DNA of 64,000 nucleotides from Ricinus communis (lineage: Eukaryota > Streptophyta > Magnoliopsida > Malpighiales > Euphorbiaceae). The notes under the pieces were generated by a model, which did no database searches, was not told the origin of the DNA, and saw only the letters and a list, made by a program, of their open reading frames with translations. Position numbers and translations under genes: made by a program. The stretch is from the NCBI RefSeq assembly GCF_019578655.1, contig NC_063263.1:20087001-20151000 (forward strand), written 5' to 3'. Positions within the stretch are counted from its first letter, which is position 1; every line of letters begins with the position of its first letter. This document shows positions 11,450 through 23,622 of this stretch, one piece after another.

Positions 11450-11567
11450 CTGTAAAATGATAATGAGCACAAATGAGATTTTATACATTAAGATAAACTG
11501 TATGATCTATACACTTTGTAATAAAAGAATGATGATCATAGCTTCAAGGGTAGTAAACTTTACTTAC
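11450..11567 (-). other. Candidate 3'-UTR intron of the extensin gene
   Basis: About 37 bases after the stop codon the minus strand carries a consensus donor GTAAGT (11,562-11,567). A good acceptor with a T-rich lead, CATTTTACAG, ends at 11,450. Introns in the 3'-UTR are known in dicot extensin genes, such as the tobacco extensin gene used as a terminator. The 118-bp size is normal for plants. Transcript evidence would decide. Confidence 0.5.
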
Positions 11568-11603
11568 ATGATTGAAAATGGAATGTGACTGAGCTTTTTG
11601 AGC

Positions 11604-14600
11604 CTAGTATGGTGGTGGAGGAGAGGCATAAATGTATACTGGGGGAGGAGGTGATTTCATTGGTGGTGGAGGTGATTGGTAGTAGTATGGTGGAGGAGGT
11701 GATTTCACAGGGGGTGGAGGTGAGTGGTAATAGTATGGAGGAGGTGGTGACTTTACAGGAGGTGGAGGAGAGTGGTAGTAGTATGGAGGAGGTGGTGATT
11801 TTACTGGTGGAGGAGGTGAGTGATAGTAGTATGGTGGAGGAGGTGATTTCATCGGTGGAGGAGGTGACTGGTAGTGGTATGGTGGAGGAGGTGATTTCAC
11901 AGGAGGTGGAGGTGAGTGGTAATAGTAAGGAGGAGGTGGTGATTTCACTGGTGGGGGAGGTGAGTGGTAGTAGTATGGGGGAGGTGGTGATTTCACTGGG
12001 GGAGGGGGTGAGTGGTAGTAGTATGGGGGAGGTGGTGATTTGACTGGAGGTGGAGGTGAGTGATAATAGTATGGGGGAGGTGGTGATTTCACTGGAGGAG
12101 GAGGTGAGTGGTAGTAGTATGGAGGAGGTGGTGATTTGACTGGAGGTGGAGGTGAGTGGTAGTAGTATGGTGGTGGAGGAGATGGTGAAGGAGGAGGAGG
12201 AGATTTGTAGTAGTAAGGAGGTGGTGGAGATGGTGATGGTGGTGGTGGAGACTTGTAGTAGTAAGGAGGTGGTGGGGATGGTGATGGTGGTGGTGGAGAC
12301 TTATAGTAGTAAGGTGGAGGAGGAGAGTGTACTGGTGGTGGTGGGGATTTATAGTAGTATGGAGGAGGCGGTGATGGTGATGGAGGTGGTGGAGATTTAT
12401 AGTAGTATGGTGGAGGAGGAGAATGTACCGGTGGTGGAGGTGATTTATAGTAGTATGGAGGAGGGGGTGATGGAGATGGAGGTGGTGGAGATTTATAGTA
12501 GTATGGTGGAGGAGGAGAATGTACTGGTGGTGGAGGTGATTTATAGTAGTATGGAGGAGGGGGTGATGGTGATGGAGGTGGTGGAGATTTATAATAGTAT
12601 GGTGGTGGAGGAGAATGTACCGGTGGTGGAGGTGATTTATAGTAGTATGGAGGAGGGGGTGATGGTGATGGAGGTGGTGGAGACTTATAGTAGTAAGGTG
12701 GTGGAGGAGAATGCACCGGTGGTGGAGGTGATTTGTAATAGTAAGAAGGAGGTGGCGGTGATTTGTAGTAGTAAGGAGCAGGTGTAGGCTCAGGCTTAGG
12801 CTTAGGCTTAGGCTTAGGCTTCTCACACTCCTTGTAATGTTTCTTTGAACCATAAGCAAAAGGCTCAGCAGAGAGGACAACTTCATACTTAGTCTTGGAT
12901 TTCACCTTAAGCATAGCACCCTTCTTGCCAGAGTGCAAGTTAGTGGGGATACTGCATGATGAGTGTTTGGGTGCCATATGGAGCTTAGCCTTGCAAGCCT
13001 TGCCTCCATATTTTTTGTACTCAAAGCCCTCAACAGTGATACTGTATTTGCCATTGATCTTAGTCTTGCCATATGCCTTAACTTCCTTGTCGCCTGCCTT
13101 GCATGTCACCTCCACTACAGCACCTGATCCAATGACCAATACAACAAAAAAAACAATAATAATAATAATAAGTGTTTGCCCAACAAGTCAACCAAAAAGA
13201 TAATATATAATACCTTTTTGTCACCTATTACTATAACTAATTTTGCCATATGCAACCTTTTCTTTTTTGTTTGATAAATAATTGCTCAAGTTCACTGTCG
13301 TTTTTAGACATTTTCCTAATCAAATTCAATTATAGCCAATAGCTACTTTAGTAGACTGATTGGACCTGCCATGCATAATTAATTTTATAGCTCTTTCAAT
13401 TACTTGTTTATTATTCTTTTGTTACATGGAACTACTTTTTTTTCTTTTTAATATTGCCTTGACAGGCCAAACCATGTCATGATATCTACATGAAAAGAAA
13501 GGAATATGTGTTTTTGGAAGTAATTCAGTTTTAATTTAAGGCCACTTCCATTTTCTGAGACAAACATAAAAGAATGGTGCCTTGATTATGAGACAATAGA
13601 CATTAATAATTATAAAAAGAATTGTAATTAATATATGCCAAAATAAAAAAAATATATATATATAAAAATAAAAAATAAAAAATAATTTTTTTAAAAAAAA
13701 TTATGTTTTAATATCCAGCATTAAATCACATGCCTAATGGACAAAATATTGGCCGCCATCAAAAATTTGAAAAATGGCTGCACTGCAATGTCCGATAAAA
13801 CTATATGCTTTTTAATAAGAAAACATATCCAGATGCTAAGATTATGCTGCCAGTTTTGCATTAAATGAATAATGATTAAACTTAAAAAAGAGGTTAAAAG
13901 GACCAGACATCGAAAATCGCAACTGATGATTAATTAAAAAAAAATAAATTTACCTTTGAGATGCTTCTTGCCGTGTGACTTTTCTGGATATGCCCAGTCA
14001 TAGCATCTGTAGCAGTAAACTTTTCCTACTACCTTCACTACGAAATGGTGGTGGTGGGGATGAGGGTAATGAACAGGTGGTGGTGGAGAATTGTAGTAGT
14101 ATGGAGGAGGATATGCCTTAGGTGGTGGTGGGGACTTATAGTAGTATGGTGTTGGAGCTGGAGATTTTTCTGGTGGTGGTGGAGATTTGTAGTAGTAAGG
14201 AGGTGGAGGAGATTTCTTGGGTGGTGGTGGAGAACTGTAGTAGTATGGAGGAGGATATGCCTTAGGTGGTGGTGGAGACTTGTAGTAGTATGGTGTTGGA
14301 GCTGGAGATTTTTCTGGTGGTGGTGGAGATTTGTAGTAGTAAGGAGGTGGAGGAGATTTCTTAGGTGGTGGTGGAGACTTGTAGTAGTATGGCTCTGGTG
14401 CTGGTGATTTTGTTGGTGGTGGTGGTGATTTGTAGTAGTATGGTGGTGGAGGAGATGGTGAAGGAGGAGGTGGAGACTTATAGTAATAAGGAGGAGGAGG
14501 AGATGGTGATGGTGGTGGTGGAGACTTGTAGTAGTAAGGTGGTGGTGGTGAATGAACCGGAGGTGGTGGAGATTTATAGTAATATGGAGTAGGAGCTGGT

Positions 14601-15745
14601 GATTTCTTGGGTGGTGGGGGAGATTTATAATAGTATGGTGGTGGAGGTGATGGTGAAGGTGGTGGTGGTGATTTATAGTAGTAAGGTGGTGGAGGTGATG
14701 GTGAAGGAGGTGGTGGTGATTTGTAGTAGTATGGTGGTGGAGGTGATGGTGAAGGTGGTGGTGGTGACTTATAGTAATAAGGTGGAGGAGGGGAATGCAC
14801 CGGTGGTGGAGGGGACTTGTAATAGTATGGAGGTGGTGGTGATGGTGAAGGAGGTGGGGGAGATTTATAGTAGTATGGTGGAGGTGGTGATGGGGATGGA
14901 GGTGGTGGTGATTTGTAGTAGTAAGGTGGTGGTGGAGAAGGAGAGGGTGGTGGAGGTGACTTGTACTCGTAATGAGGCTTAGGAGATGGTGGAGGTGGAG
15001 ATTTGTATTCATAAGGAGGTGGTGGTGATGGAGATGGTGGTGGAGGTGACTTGTACTCATAATGAGGCTTAGGGGATGGTGGAGGTGGAGATTTGTATTC
15101 ATAAGGAGGTGGTGGTGATGGAGATGGTGGTGGAGGTGACTTGTACTCATAATGAGGCTTAGGGGATGGTGGTGGTGGAGATTTATACTCATAAGGTGGG
15201 GGAGGTGATGGAGATGGTGGTGGAGGTGATTTGTATTCATAATGAGGTTTAGGTGATGGTGGGGGTGGTGACTTGTACTCGTAAGGAGGTGGTGGAGATG
15301 GAGATGGTGGTGGTGGAGATTTATACTCATAATGAGGTTTAGGAGATGGTGGTGGAGGTGACTTGTACTCATAAGGTGGAGGTGGTGAAGGAGAAGGTGG
15401 TGGAGGTGACTTGTACTCATAAGGAGGCGGTGGGGATGGAGATGGTGGTGGTGGAGACTTGTACTCATAGTGAGGTGGTGGTGGAGAAGGAGATGGTGGT
15501 GGTGGAGACTTGTACTCATAATGGGGCTTAGGAGAAGGTGGTGGTGGTGACTTATATTCATAAGGTGGTGGAGGAGAAGGAGAAGGTGGTGGAGGTGACT
15601 TATAAGTTGGTGGAGGTGGAGAATAGTAAGGATAAGCATCTCCATACACTGAACTTACACAGCTAGAAACCAAAACCACAGCCAGGGCTAAGGCCATTTG
15701 AGGCCAAAGACGACCCCTGGCGGGGCCGCCGCCAGTACTTCTCAT
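11604..15745 (-). CDS. Extensin with internal Pollen Ole e 1-type domain (two coding exons)
   Basis: A structural hydroxyproline-rich glycoprotein of the cell wall. Coding exons are 15745-13954 and 13123-11604 (minus), joined in phase to give about 1,103 residues. Residues 1-35 are a secretory signal (basic start, then a hydrophobic stretch from Met17). Residues about 38-565 are extensin repeats of the YEYKSPPPPSPKPH, YEYKSPPPPSPSPPPP and YYYKSPPPPVHSPPPP types. Residues about 572-697 form a Pollen Ole e 1-like domain with six cysteines (578, 581, 605, 641, 654, 697). A KPKPKPKPEP linker follows, then a second extensin arm to the end (SPPPPY). SPPPP blocks are the known sites of proline hydroxylation and arabinosylation; YxY motifs are the known tyrosine cross-link sites. 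Met1 fits the TATA box; Met17 is an alternative start that keeps the signal core. Two repeat-only extensins would be the naive reading, but the split domain argues for one gene. Confidence 0.9.
11640..12170 (-). repeat. 48-bp coding repeat, SPPPPVKSPPPP type, 11 units
   Basis: Eleven 16-residue units, mostly YYYHSPPPPVKSPPPP, with two variants carrying Gln and Met (QSPPPPMKSPPPP). This is the classical dicot extensin repeat with a Val-Lys spacer, and it ends the protein with a VYIYASPPPPY tail. Confidence 0.85.
12170..12740 (-). repeat. 96-bp coding minisatellite in the second extensin arm
   Basis: Five 32-residue units, each YYYKSPPPPVHSPPPP plus YYYKSPPPPSPSPPPP, are followed by two extra SPSPPPP half-units. 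This is a different unit from the YEY array of the first arm, so the arms expanded independently. Confidence 0.85.
13124..13953 (-). other. Intron of the extensin gene (830 bp, phase 1)
   Basis: The donor is CTCAAAG|GTAAAT on the minus strand and the acceptor is GGATCAG|GTGCTG, preceded by a T-rich tract. Joining restores a Gly codon across the junction and brings the two halves of the Ole e 1-like domain together between its second and third cysteines. Reading through gives a stop within six codons of exon 1, which supports splicing. Confidence 0.88.
14960..15560 (-). repeat. 90-bp coding minisatellite in the first extensin arm
   Basis: About six near-identical 30-residue units alternate YEYKSPPPPSPKPH (14 residues) with YEYKSPPPPSPSPPPP (16 residues). 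Copies differ mainly at third codon positions, as expected from tandem duplication under coding constraint. Copy number is likely to vary between alleles, and short-read assembly may collapse it. Confidence 0.85.
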
Positions 15746-15876
15746 GACTGCCGGAATAATTCAGCCCTCTCCTGCCAACGTCTCAGACTTGACAAAATTG
15801 GAGACGATGAGGGAAAGTAGTTAAAAGTGGATTTGGTTGTGAGTGTGTTGAGTTTAAGCATGCATGAATTAAAGAC

Positions 15877-15884
15877 TATTTATA
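15877..15884 (-). promoter_or_regulatory. TATA box of the extensin gene
   Basis: The minus strand reads CTATAAATAG here, about 132 bases upstream of the ATG at 15,745. Transcription would begin near 15,850, giving a leader of about 100 bases. Confidence 0.75.
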
Positions 15885-15889
15885 GGGAT

Positions 15890-18800
15890 TGTAGTCCATG
15901 AAAGGAAGCTGTCTTTCAAGGACCAGAATACACAATTTGGTTCTTTAATTAATTTAACAACATGGGTTCCTCTAGCTGGCCAAAATTAATTTAATTCTTT
16001 TTTATTTTCTTACAAAGAAATTTCCACTGTTCTTGATCTCTTGGATTCCTTAATTATTTAAACTTTAGAGAACTAATCTCCAACTACTCTTGCATTTAGA
16101 TATAAGTACAAACCCATCATCTTTTTCTTTCTTTTTTCTTTCCCTCTTGTTATTATTATTTTGAATTTTCTACTCATATTTTTAATAATTTCACTCCTCT
16201 ACCTGTCCAAATTGTATATTGCAGGCCTTAGCAAGCTTGCACAAATCTTAGATCCAAATACAAGAAACACTACAAATCAATAGAAACAAGGTCATGACAT
16301 CAATCAGGTCTGAGTCATCATTTTGGTAGCACCACTCCTAGTAATTGCTGAATTATATGCTCAAAATTAAAATTTTTTGGACTACCCTAATATTAGTGTA
16401 TGATATAATGTTTTTTTTGGTAAATTACTTAATTGATTTTCCATGGTCTGTGCAAATATATGCCAAGTGGCAAATACCCACATTCATGCTGCCTGTACAC
16501 TCATCAAATTTGATCATGACTCTCCAGTAAGCTGTTTTTCACATCAAAATTTGTTTCTAGTTTGCAATAGTATAATGGCTCAGATTTAATTTTTGTATAA
16601 TATTCACATGAGAACCCCACTACTGCACTAATATGCAAATTTGTGAGAGCACAGGCTGTCACAAACATGGGAAAAATTTAGATATTTTCTTTTTCTCTTC
16701 TGTTGTAAAATTTTGGCATTGCTAGTTTGAGTCGACCAATTAAAACTCAGATGAGTTTCTATGACCAAAAAACGAGTCAACTCAGTTGAGAGCCATTTTA
16801 CAATACTGAATTATTACAACTGAGATGGCTAAATAAATTCTTTCTCTTTTCTTTTTATATAACAAAATTAATGCACGTTTGAGCAACATAAGCACCTTCC
16901 CTTCACTAATCAGGATTAAAGAAAAAACATTTCTAATGATTCATGTGATTTCTCAATTATGAGATTGCATGTGAATCACAATCAAGTGGTATTGCAGCTT
17001 TTGCATCTATTTTGAGCTACACACAGCAAAAAAAAGATGAAATTTACAAAAAATAAAATAAAAATTAGAGCAAAAGAATAAAGTAAAAGTGAGCAGTTTC
17101 TAGTTAATTTTGTGAGTCCAATTTCATTTCGTGCAAGAAATAATAATGCAAAGTCTCTTTGAACATGAACATGTCCCCACTTCAGTAAAAATGAATAAGA
17201 GAATTAATTGGACCACCTAAAACCTTAACCTTAATTATTGTCCTATAATTACCCTTAATTGTATGACAACAAATCATTTATTTGGTTGTTTATATATTTA
17301 TAATATACGTTATATGGTCCAGAGGAGGTTAAATTAGTCTGCATCTGACATACCCTTTTCCTAATTTAAAGCAAAAAATGAAAATTATAATAATTTTTTT
17401 TTTATGTAATTTAATTTTGATTGGATACCTAAATAAAGGAGTCCAAAATGCTGGTTAGCATATAGCAAGCACATGGGGTTAGTTTGATTTTCTGCGACTT
17501 TGATGGGTCTCTTTGCTTAAAAGTCGTCATTTTTTAGCTAGAAGTATTGTATTAGCATTTGTACATCGAGTTAAATTAGCTGTCACTTTAGCAATTTGGG
17601 AATAAAATGTTATCCACATAAATATGTTTTTTCCATTGATAAAATATGAAAATCATTTAATTGTGAGTGGCAATCAATCAATATTACAAACCTGTATATG
17701 TTATTATAGTAATATATCTCTCTTAAATATATCTTTAATCACAGAAAAAACACTAATAATAGTAATAGGAGTCATTTCTGTACCGGATGAATTTTTATTT
17801 TTATGAAAAATATAATGATATATAAAAGAATGATTATTTCTTATTGGATGACTGGTCTATTTGGATCTCCCATAATCTTTTATTAAGAAAAAGAAAACAT
17901 TAGTAGTGCATTGCATTTTTACATTGTTGTGTTACAACCCTATTTTGGTTGTACTTTGAAAATCCTATTATATTGTCAATGCCGTATGATGAAGCACCTT
18001 CAATAGAGGTGGTTGAAGGAGCATAAAATATAGAAAGATATAGAGATTAAATAAAATTTTACTTTTGTAATTTTCTTTAAATACACTTTGATCTATAAAA
18101 TTAGTGTCTGTCAAAATGTAAGCATTAAAATATAATCAACTCGAAAAAAAAAATTAACAAATAGAAACTAAAGCCTAACTTAAAATATTATGGTCCAAAA
18201 TGAAATAAAACTTTGTATGATCTTATAATCATTGGTTAAAAATATAGTGGTTTATAACCTTTAGGATTAGAATTAGTGATTATAAAATCACAGGGACTAA
18301 ACTGTATTTTGGAGTAAATATCAAGGAGACTTTTGAGAGACTGGCAGCCTCAGCCTTGGTAGTGGAGGACAGTGAAGTAAGAGGGAGAATAATGAGGAAA
18401 AAAGGGGGAGCTAAATCAAGTCCTTTTCAAGGCATATAATATGGAAATGATAAGTGTAATTAAGTGGTAAATATTAGAAAAGGACTTAAAAATCTCTTTT
18501 AATAACTATTTATGTTGCAGTCATCAAAGGACCACTCTCTATCTACCACTACTACTACTATATTATTATCATTATTATTAATATATATATTTTTTTTTAA
18601 TATCAAGATTTTAATTTGGGATGGTGGCAAAGATTTCTGTAATCATGAAATTAAGTCATCATTTTACCTAACATTAGGAGCATTTGTCTGGACTTATTAT
18701 ACTTTCACCCTTTTTTTGTATGATTCAAAATGTTGATTTCTATGCTAATTAATTAGGTTGCTGTTTGTATTACCTTACTTATGGCAGCTTCCAAATTAGA

Positions 18801-21644
18801 CAAATCTTTTACTAATTAGGAACCAACAACTTTATTTTCTTTACTTTTTGTAATTTTTGAGAAAAGCTACCAACCTTGACTATATACCCCCAAAAAAAGA
18901 AAAGAAAATTCCCAAATTTCATTTGGAAATGAAATCATCTTAGCATTTTATATAACCCTTTTTAAGAATGATGCAAAGCAATATATGAAAAGAATCTATC
19001 TATTATTGCATTCATGAATTTGAATTTTAAAAAAAAAAAAGTGTTATAAATCCCTCAAATTTGATTTTAAAGGATTATTAGTAATACATATGTTAATTAG
19101 TTTTTACACATTATATCAGTCAAAAACTAATGAATTTTAAACAATAAAATGAATACTAAATCTATTCATAAACCAATTGAATTAATACTTAAAATCATTA
19201 ATACATGTTCTGATAATGTGTTCTTACAAACTGATTTAAATTCCTCATTTAATTAATTAATTTATTATTTAATATTATTAATAACAGGACCAATAAATAC
19301 ATAAAGAAGTAATATATATATATATACACCTTGAAAAACTTTATGCAGAGAAATTAAAAGGATAAATATAAAATTGTGAATCACATATATGTATCCAACA
19401 TAATTTGATAATATTTGCCATATGAAATTGAAGTTCTGCAGCAAACATTTAGCTAAAATTAATATAGAATAAATTCTAAGGTTGGCTTGTGTACATAGAC
19501 AATATATTAATGTAAATTTCCCTCTATAAGTACTTTTATTGGTAGGCAGTATTCTTAGGAAGCAGAAGGGTTGGCCCATTAAATACTAAATAAATGAAAA
19601 AAAAAAAGAAAAAAGAAATCATAGTCTTCAACATCAATTTTCTTGTGTTCAATAATTATTTTGGTAATTGCCACGAGTTTTCACATGCACCCTCCAATTC
19701 ATTTTTCCTTAATTATTTTTGTCCCCATCTTTGCTCCATTTCTTCACATCTTAATCACTCCTATCAAATTGCTTAAATAGTATGGGGAAAATGCCAAAAC
19801 GTCTATTATATTTGAACCCATAGGAGGAGAGGCAAGAAATGGTGATGACAAAGAGTATACATTATCAATTTATAACAAAGGCAAGATAATAAATTGATTG
19901 TTTATCTTTCTTTAGATATGGAATCCATTGTTTGTATTGATGAAATCCTTAACAAATTTGGCAGGATTAATTGCTTCTAATTTACATATTTCCAATGCTT
20001 ATAAAGAATACCTTTTTCTTAAGACTTATATACATTATAGGTTGTTAGTTGATTGATGGATATTTGATTATTTTAATATTGATAAATATATGTTATACAC
20101 TATCGGCTAAGTGTATCATTAGAGATATACATTTAGTGTATAAAAAAAGAGAAATTAATTTAGTGGTAATAATTGTTTGATGATATTTAGTTTAATAGAT
20201 GTATTATTTTAAGTAATAAAATTACATATAATATCTTATGGTATATCAACATTTATGGTAACAAATAATGATAATTACACTTGGGGAATTAATTATCTAT
20301 TTCTTCTTGTACTATATAGTGGTAATTAAAATGAGAGAAAGGGTTACATGTTTTGACAAATGACATAAAAGCCTAACTCTTAGGTTTCCTCTTGAGGATG
20401 GAAATATGATCAAATAAATAATCAATCTTATTAGCTTGCAAGCAAAAAATATGTACATTGCATAATAATAGGCCTAAATTTAGGATGCAAACCATGATTG
20501 TTAATACAAATAAAATACTAATATGCAATAAAGTCTAGGCAATGATGAACTAGGACTTGATCTCTCATAAGTTACAATTATTACACTTATTAGTTAGCCA
20601 ATCTATTAGTTGACATTTCTAATTTAAAAGAATGAGCAAATGCATTTAAACTATTGATTTTCAAAAATAAATTTAGATATCTAATCTATCTTTTGAAAAT
20701 GATGGGGGAACACTCCATTTTCTTCTTTCATCCAATCCTTCAAAACCATGTGCCACTTTATCCATACAAAATATAAAATACAAAGTCAAAGGAACCCAAG
20801 TTTTAAAATTGCACCATAAAATGCATATGATTGGCCATGTACATCTTATTAAATGAATTAAAAAAAAAACCATATAAGTGATTTATCAAAAAATTAGATG
20901 CCAAATAGGAAATATTTTTTTATTATAATTTTTTTTTTAAATCTCTGAGTTAGAGCATTCTCATCAATCATTTGCTAATATTGCTAGAAATCTATTATTT
21001 TTTATATCAAAATATATAAAAAGAAATTTACTATCCCATGGTGGTGTACAGTACAAAGCTATTAACCCTTCAGCCTTTTAAGAAAAAAATAAAAATAAAA
21101 AATATATTTTGTTTTGTGTGAGATGAGATATAAAATACAAAAGTAGTTAACTAGAAATTCCACAAAAACGACAAGGACGTGTCGCTGTTGGACCAATCAA
21201 TGGCTACCTTTTCTCTTTATTGACTAGATTATTGGGTCCGCCAAGGGCTGCGACAACCAACGCTTGGGCTTAGCCGCCTCTGCAAGCCACCTTCCCTGTC
21301 CTATATACATTATTTGCCCTTCTGTATTTTTTCTTTTTCCTTTAATACTAAATATGTTTCTTAATATATATATATAAATGGTAAATAAAAATATATTATC
21401 TATTGAAGAGACCCAATTGAATATGTATTTAAAACTTTAATTTGACGGTAATTATATATTTTAATTTAAACTAATTTAAAAAAAATAATTAACTGCTAAA
21501 AGAAATATGACCAATTCAAAACCTTAAATTATATCTTTTAATTCCAGTGTTCTATAGTGATTTATAAATAAATGTTTCTTCGTGTTTGCGAGGAGTAAAA
21601 AAAAGGGTCCATTTATTTTCATTTACCTTAAAAAAAAAGGGTCA

Positions 21645-21648
<4 letters not shown>
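15890..21648. other. Intergenic, no gene seen
   Basis: This includes the distal promoter region of the extensin gene and about 5 kb of A/T-rich DNA. Frames are short and lack protein-like composition. A less A/T-rich patch at about 21,160-21,310 has a CCAAT motif and a TATATA box on the plus strand, resembling a promoter, but no coding exon follows. It may be an orphan promoter fragment. Confidence 0.5.

Positions 21649-21691
<43 letters not shown>
21649..21691. repeat. (TA)n microsatellite
   Basis: About 21 uninterrupted TA units. Confidence 0.95.
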
Positions 21692-21694
<3 letters not shown>

Positions 21695-23394
21695 GTTTTG
21701 GTAGAGCTAACATGGATGTAACTTCCTTGGAAGATAGGACCAGTTGAATGCTTCTAAATCTGTTAGGGAGTCGACATCTATTTATATATAGTTGGTGAAG
21801 TGCATGAATTTAATTTACCAAGAAAGCTATTCAAAGGAGCATCAAAAAAGAAAAAAGAAAAAAAAGTTAAACAATAGTGCTTTAAAAAAAGAAAACAATA
21901 GTGCTCTAAATTATTACTGAATTTAGATATGCATGTTATGCTTCTTGTTATAATATAAGAAATTGTTATACTATATGTTAATCAGTAATATAAATTAGTC
22001 ATTCACGAACAAAATATAATAATTTTGTTTATTATAATTTTTTATATTTATTATTTAAGCAGTGATATTTAAATAAAAATTTATATATACATATATATAT
22101 ATGATTTTAATTTATATAAATAATTAAAAATATGTACAAATTTAGCTAATAATTTAAATTAATAAAAAATATATAAACTTACTAAAGTAATTAAAATAAC
22201 ATTAATTATCTATCTATAATCAAAATATAAATATTTTTATCACCATAATTGTTTCTAGGAAAAACTCTTTAACTTTACAATTTGTCAATGGGTCGACATT
22301 TCATTGGTTATTAGTACTCGTAATCAATTAAAAAAGTGACCAAATACATCCCTAGCAAAACTAATACATGTGACAAAGGATGAAGATTAATTTAGGATTA
22401 GGACATAAAGTAGAATAAAGGCACACACTTTTCTAACAATCAATTGATTTGTAGTTTTCGAGATGGAAAAACAACATTCTCTTCCTTTTACCTTTACCTT
22501 TTGCTTCGGGTTTCTACATATACCCCTATTTTTTTAAATGAAGTTGCACGTTACTTTTCTTTTCTAAAAAATATATATATTTACTTTAAAAGAATCTTTC
22601 TATTTATGCATGAAATATGAAATACATAGTTTAAATGCCAGTAGATAATGGTAGCGGTGTTTTATAGTATAATTAAGATTTTGAATTTAAATTTTAATAT
22701 TGTGATGGCATTAAGAATTTGGGTTCGATTAAAAATATGATAATAATAATATAAAAATAACTAAATATATGAATTATTTAAAATTTAAATTAAAAAACTC
22801 AAATACCATATAGTTTATTCATTCCATGAAAAATCTTAGCCACCACATCTCATATCCCATCAATTTGTCCACTACCTAGCTAAAAATTCTTCTTTTCCTT
22901 TTACCTTTACCTTTTGCTTTTGGTTTCTATGTAGAACCTTATTTTAATAAAATCACACATTACTTTTTCTTTCTTAATTACTATAAAATATTTATTTACT
23001 TTAAGAACTAACTTTCTATTTATAAATAAGTGACAAATGAATTATACATAATTATTAAAATAAAATAATTAAAGAATATATGAATTGTATATTAATATTT
23101 AAATTTAAAAACACTTAAATTATGTGTTATCCATTTATGTATTATAGTGTATGCACGTCTTGTTAATTCTCAACCTAATTCTCATTCATTCCTTAATCAT
23201 CTAAATATCCCATCAATTTTTCCATCACCTAATTACATAATTAGAACTTCTAGCTCACTTCCGTCTTGAAGAAGAATAATTATAAGTGGCACATTTTTGG
23301 GCTAAAAATGTCACCCTAAAATATTATGTTTGCTTGACCCTACTGTTTTCATATTCTAAATATTTTTAAACAATACAAAAATAATATTAATATT
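21692..23394. other. Intergenic; partial direct repeat
   Basis: No gene. Two stretches near 22,480-22,600 and 22,890-23,020 resemble each other. Both contain CTTTTACCTTTACCTTTTGC, then a TTTCTA, a block of T/A and TTACTTT, suggesting an old local duplication about 410 bp apart. Confidence 0.5.
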
Positions 23395-23570
23395 TAAAAT
23401 TTAGTTTAAATGGTAAGAACATTTGCTATTAGGGGTGAAAGACCTCTAGTTCAAATCTCTTTTATGTACTAAAAGAGTTTTCACCTTTATGATAAATGTA
23501 ATGGATGACTACTCCCTATTGTGCAGTCCACTATCAATTAGCCCTTTCGTGAATAAAAAAAAAAAAAAAA
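23395..23570 (+). mobile_element. tRNA-derived SINE
   Basis: It has a polymerase III type 2 promoter: an A box TAGTTTAAATGG (23,402-23,413) and a B box GTTCAAATC (23,449-23,457), spaced as in tRNA genes. A short non-tRNA body and an uninterrupted run of 16 A (23,555-23,570) follow. No clear target duplication was found, so it may be old. It lies about 50 bp from the long-TIR element to its right. Confidence 0.65.
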
Positions 23571-23622
23571 GAATACGGGCATAAGTACTAATAAGAAGTT
23601 CTGCACTTATTCTTAATTTTAA

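Noticed and set aside
11585..12787. Long Val/Glu/Ser-rich plus-strand frames opposite the extensin exon 2
   Set aside because: Antisense shadows of CC-A/T-CC repeats; composition is low complexity and they have no promoter or start context.
14038..15645. Long His/Leu/Thr-rich open frame on the minus strand, out of frame with the extensin
   Set aside because: It is the shifted reading of the Pro-rich repeat DNA; lack of stops is a by-product of the repeat.
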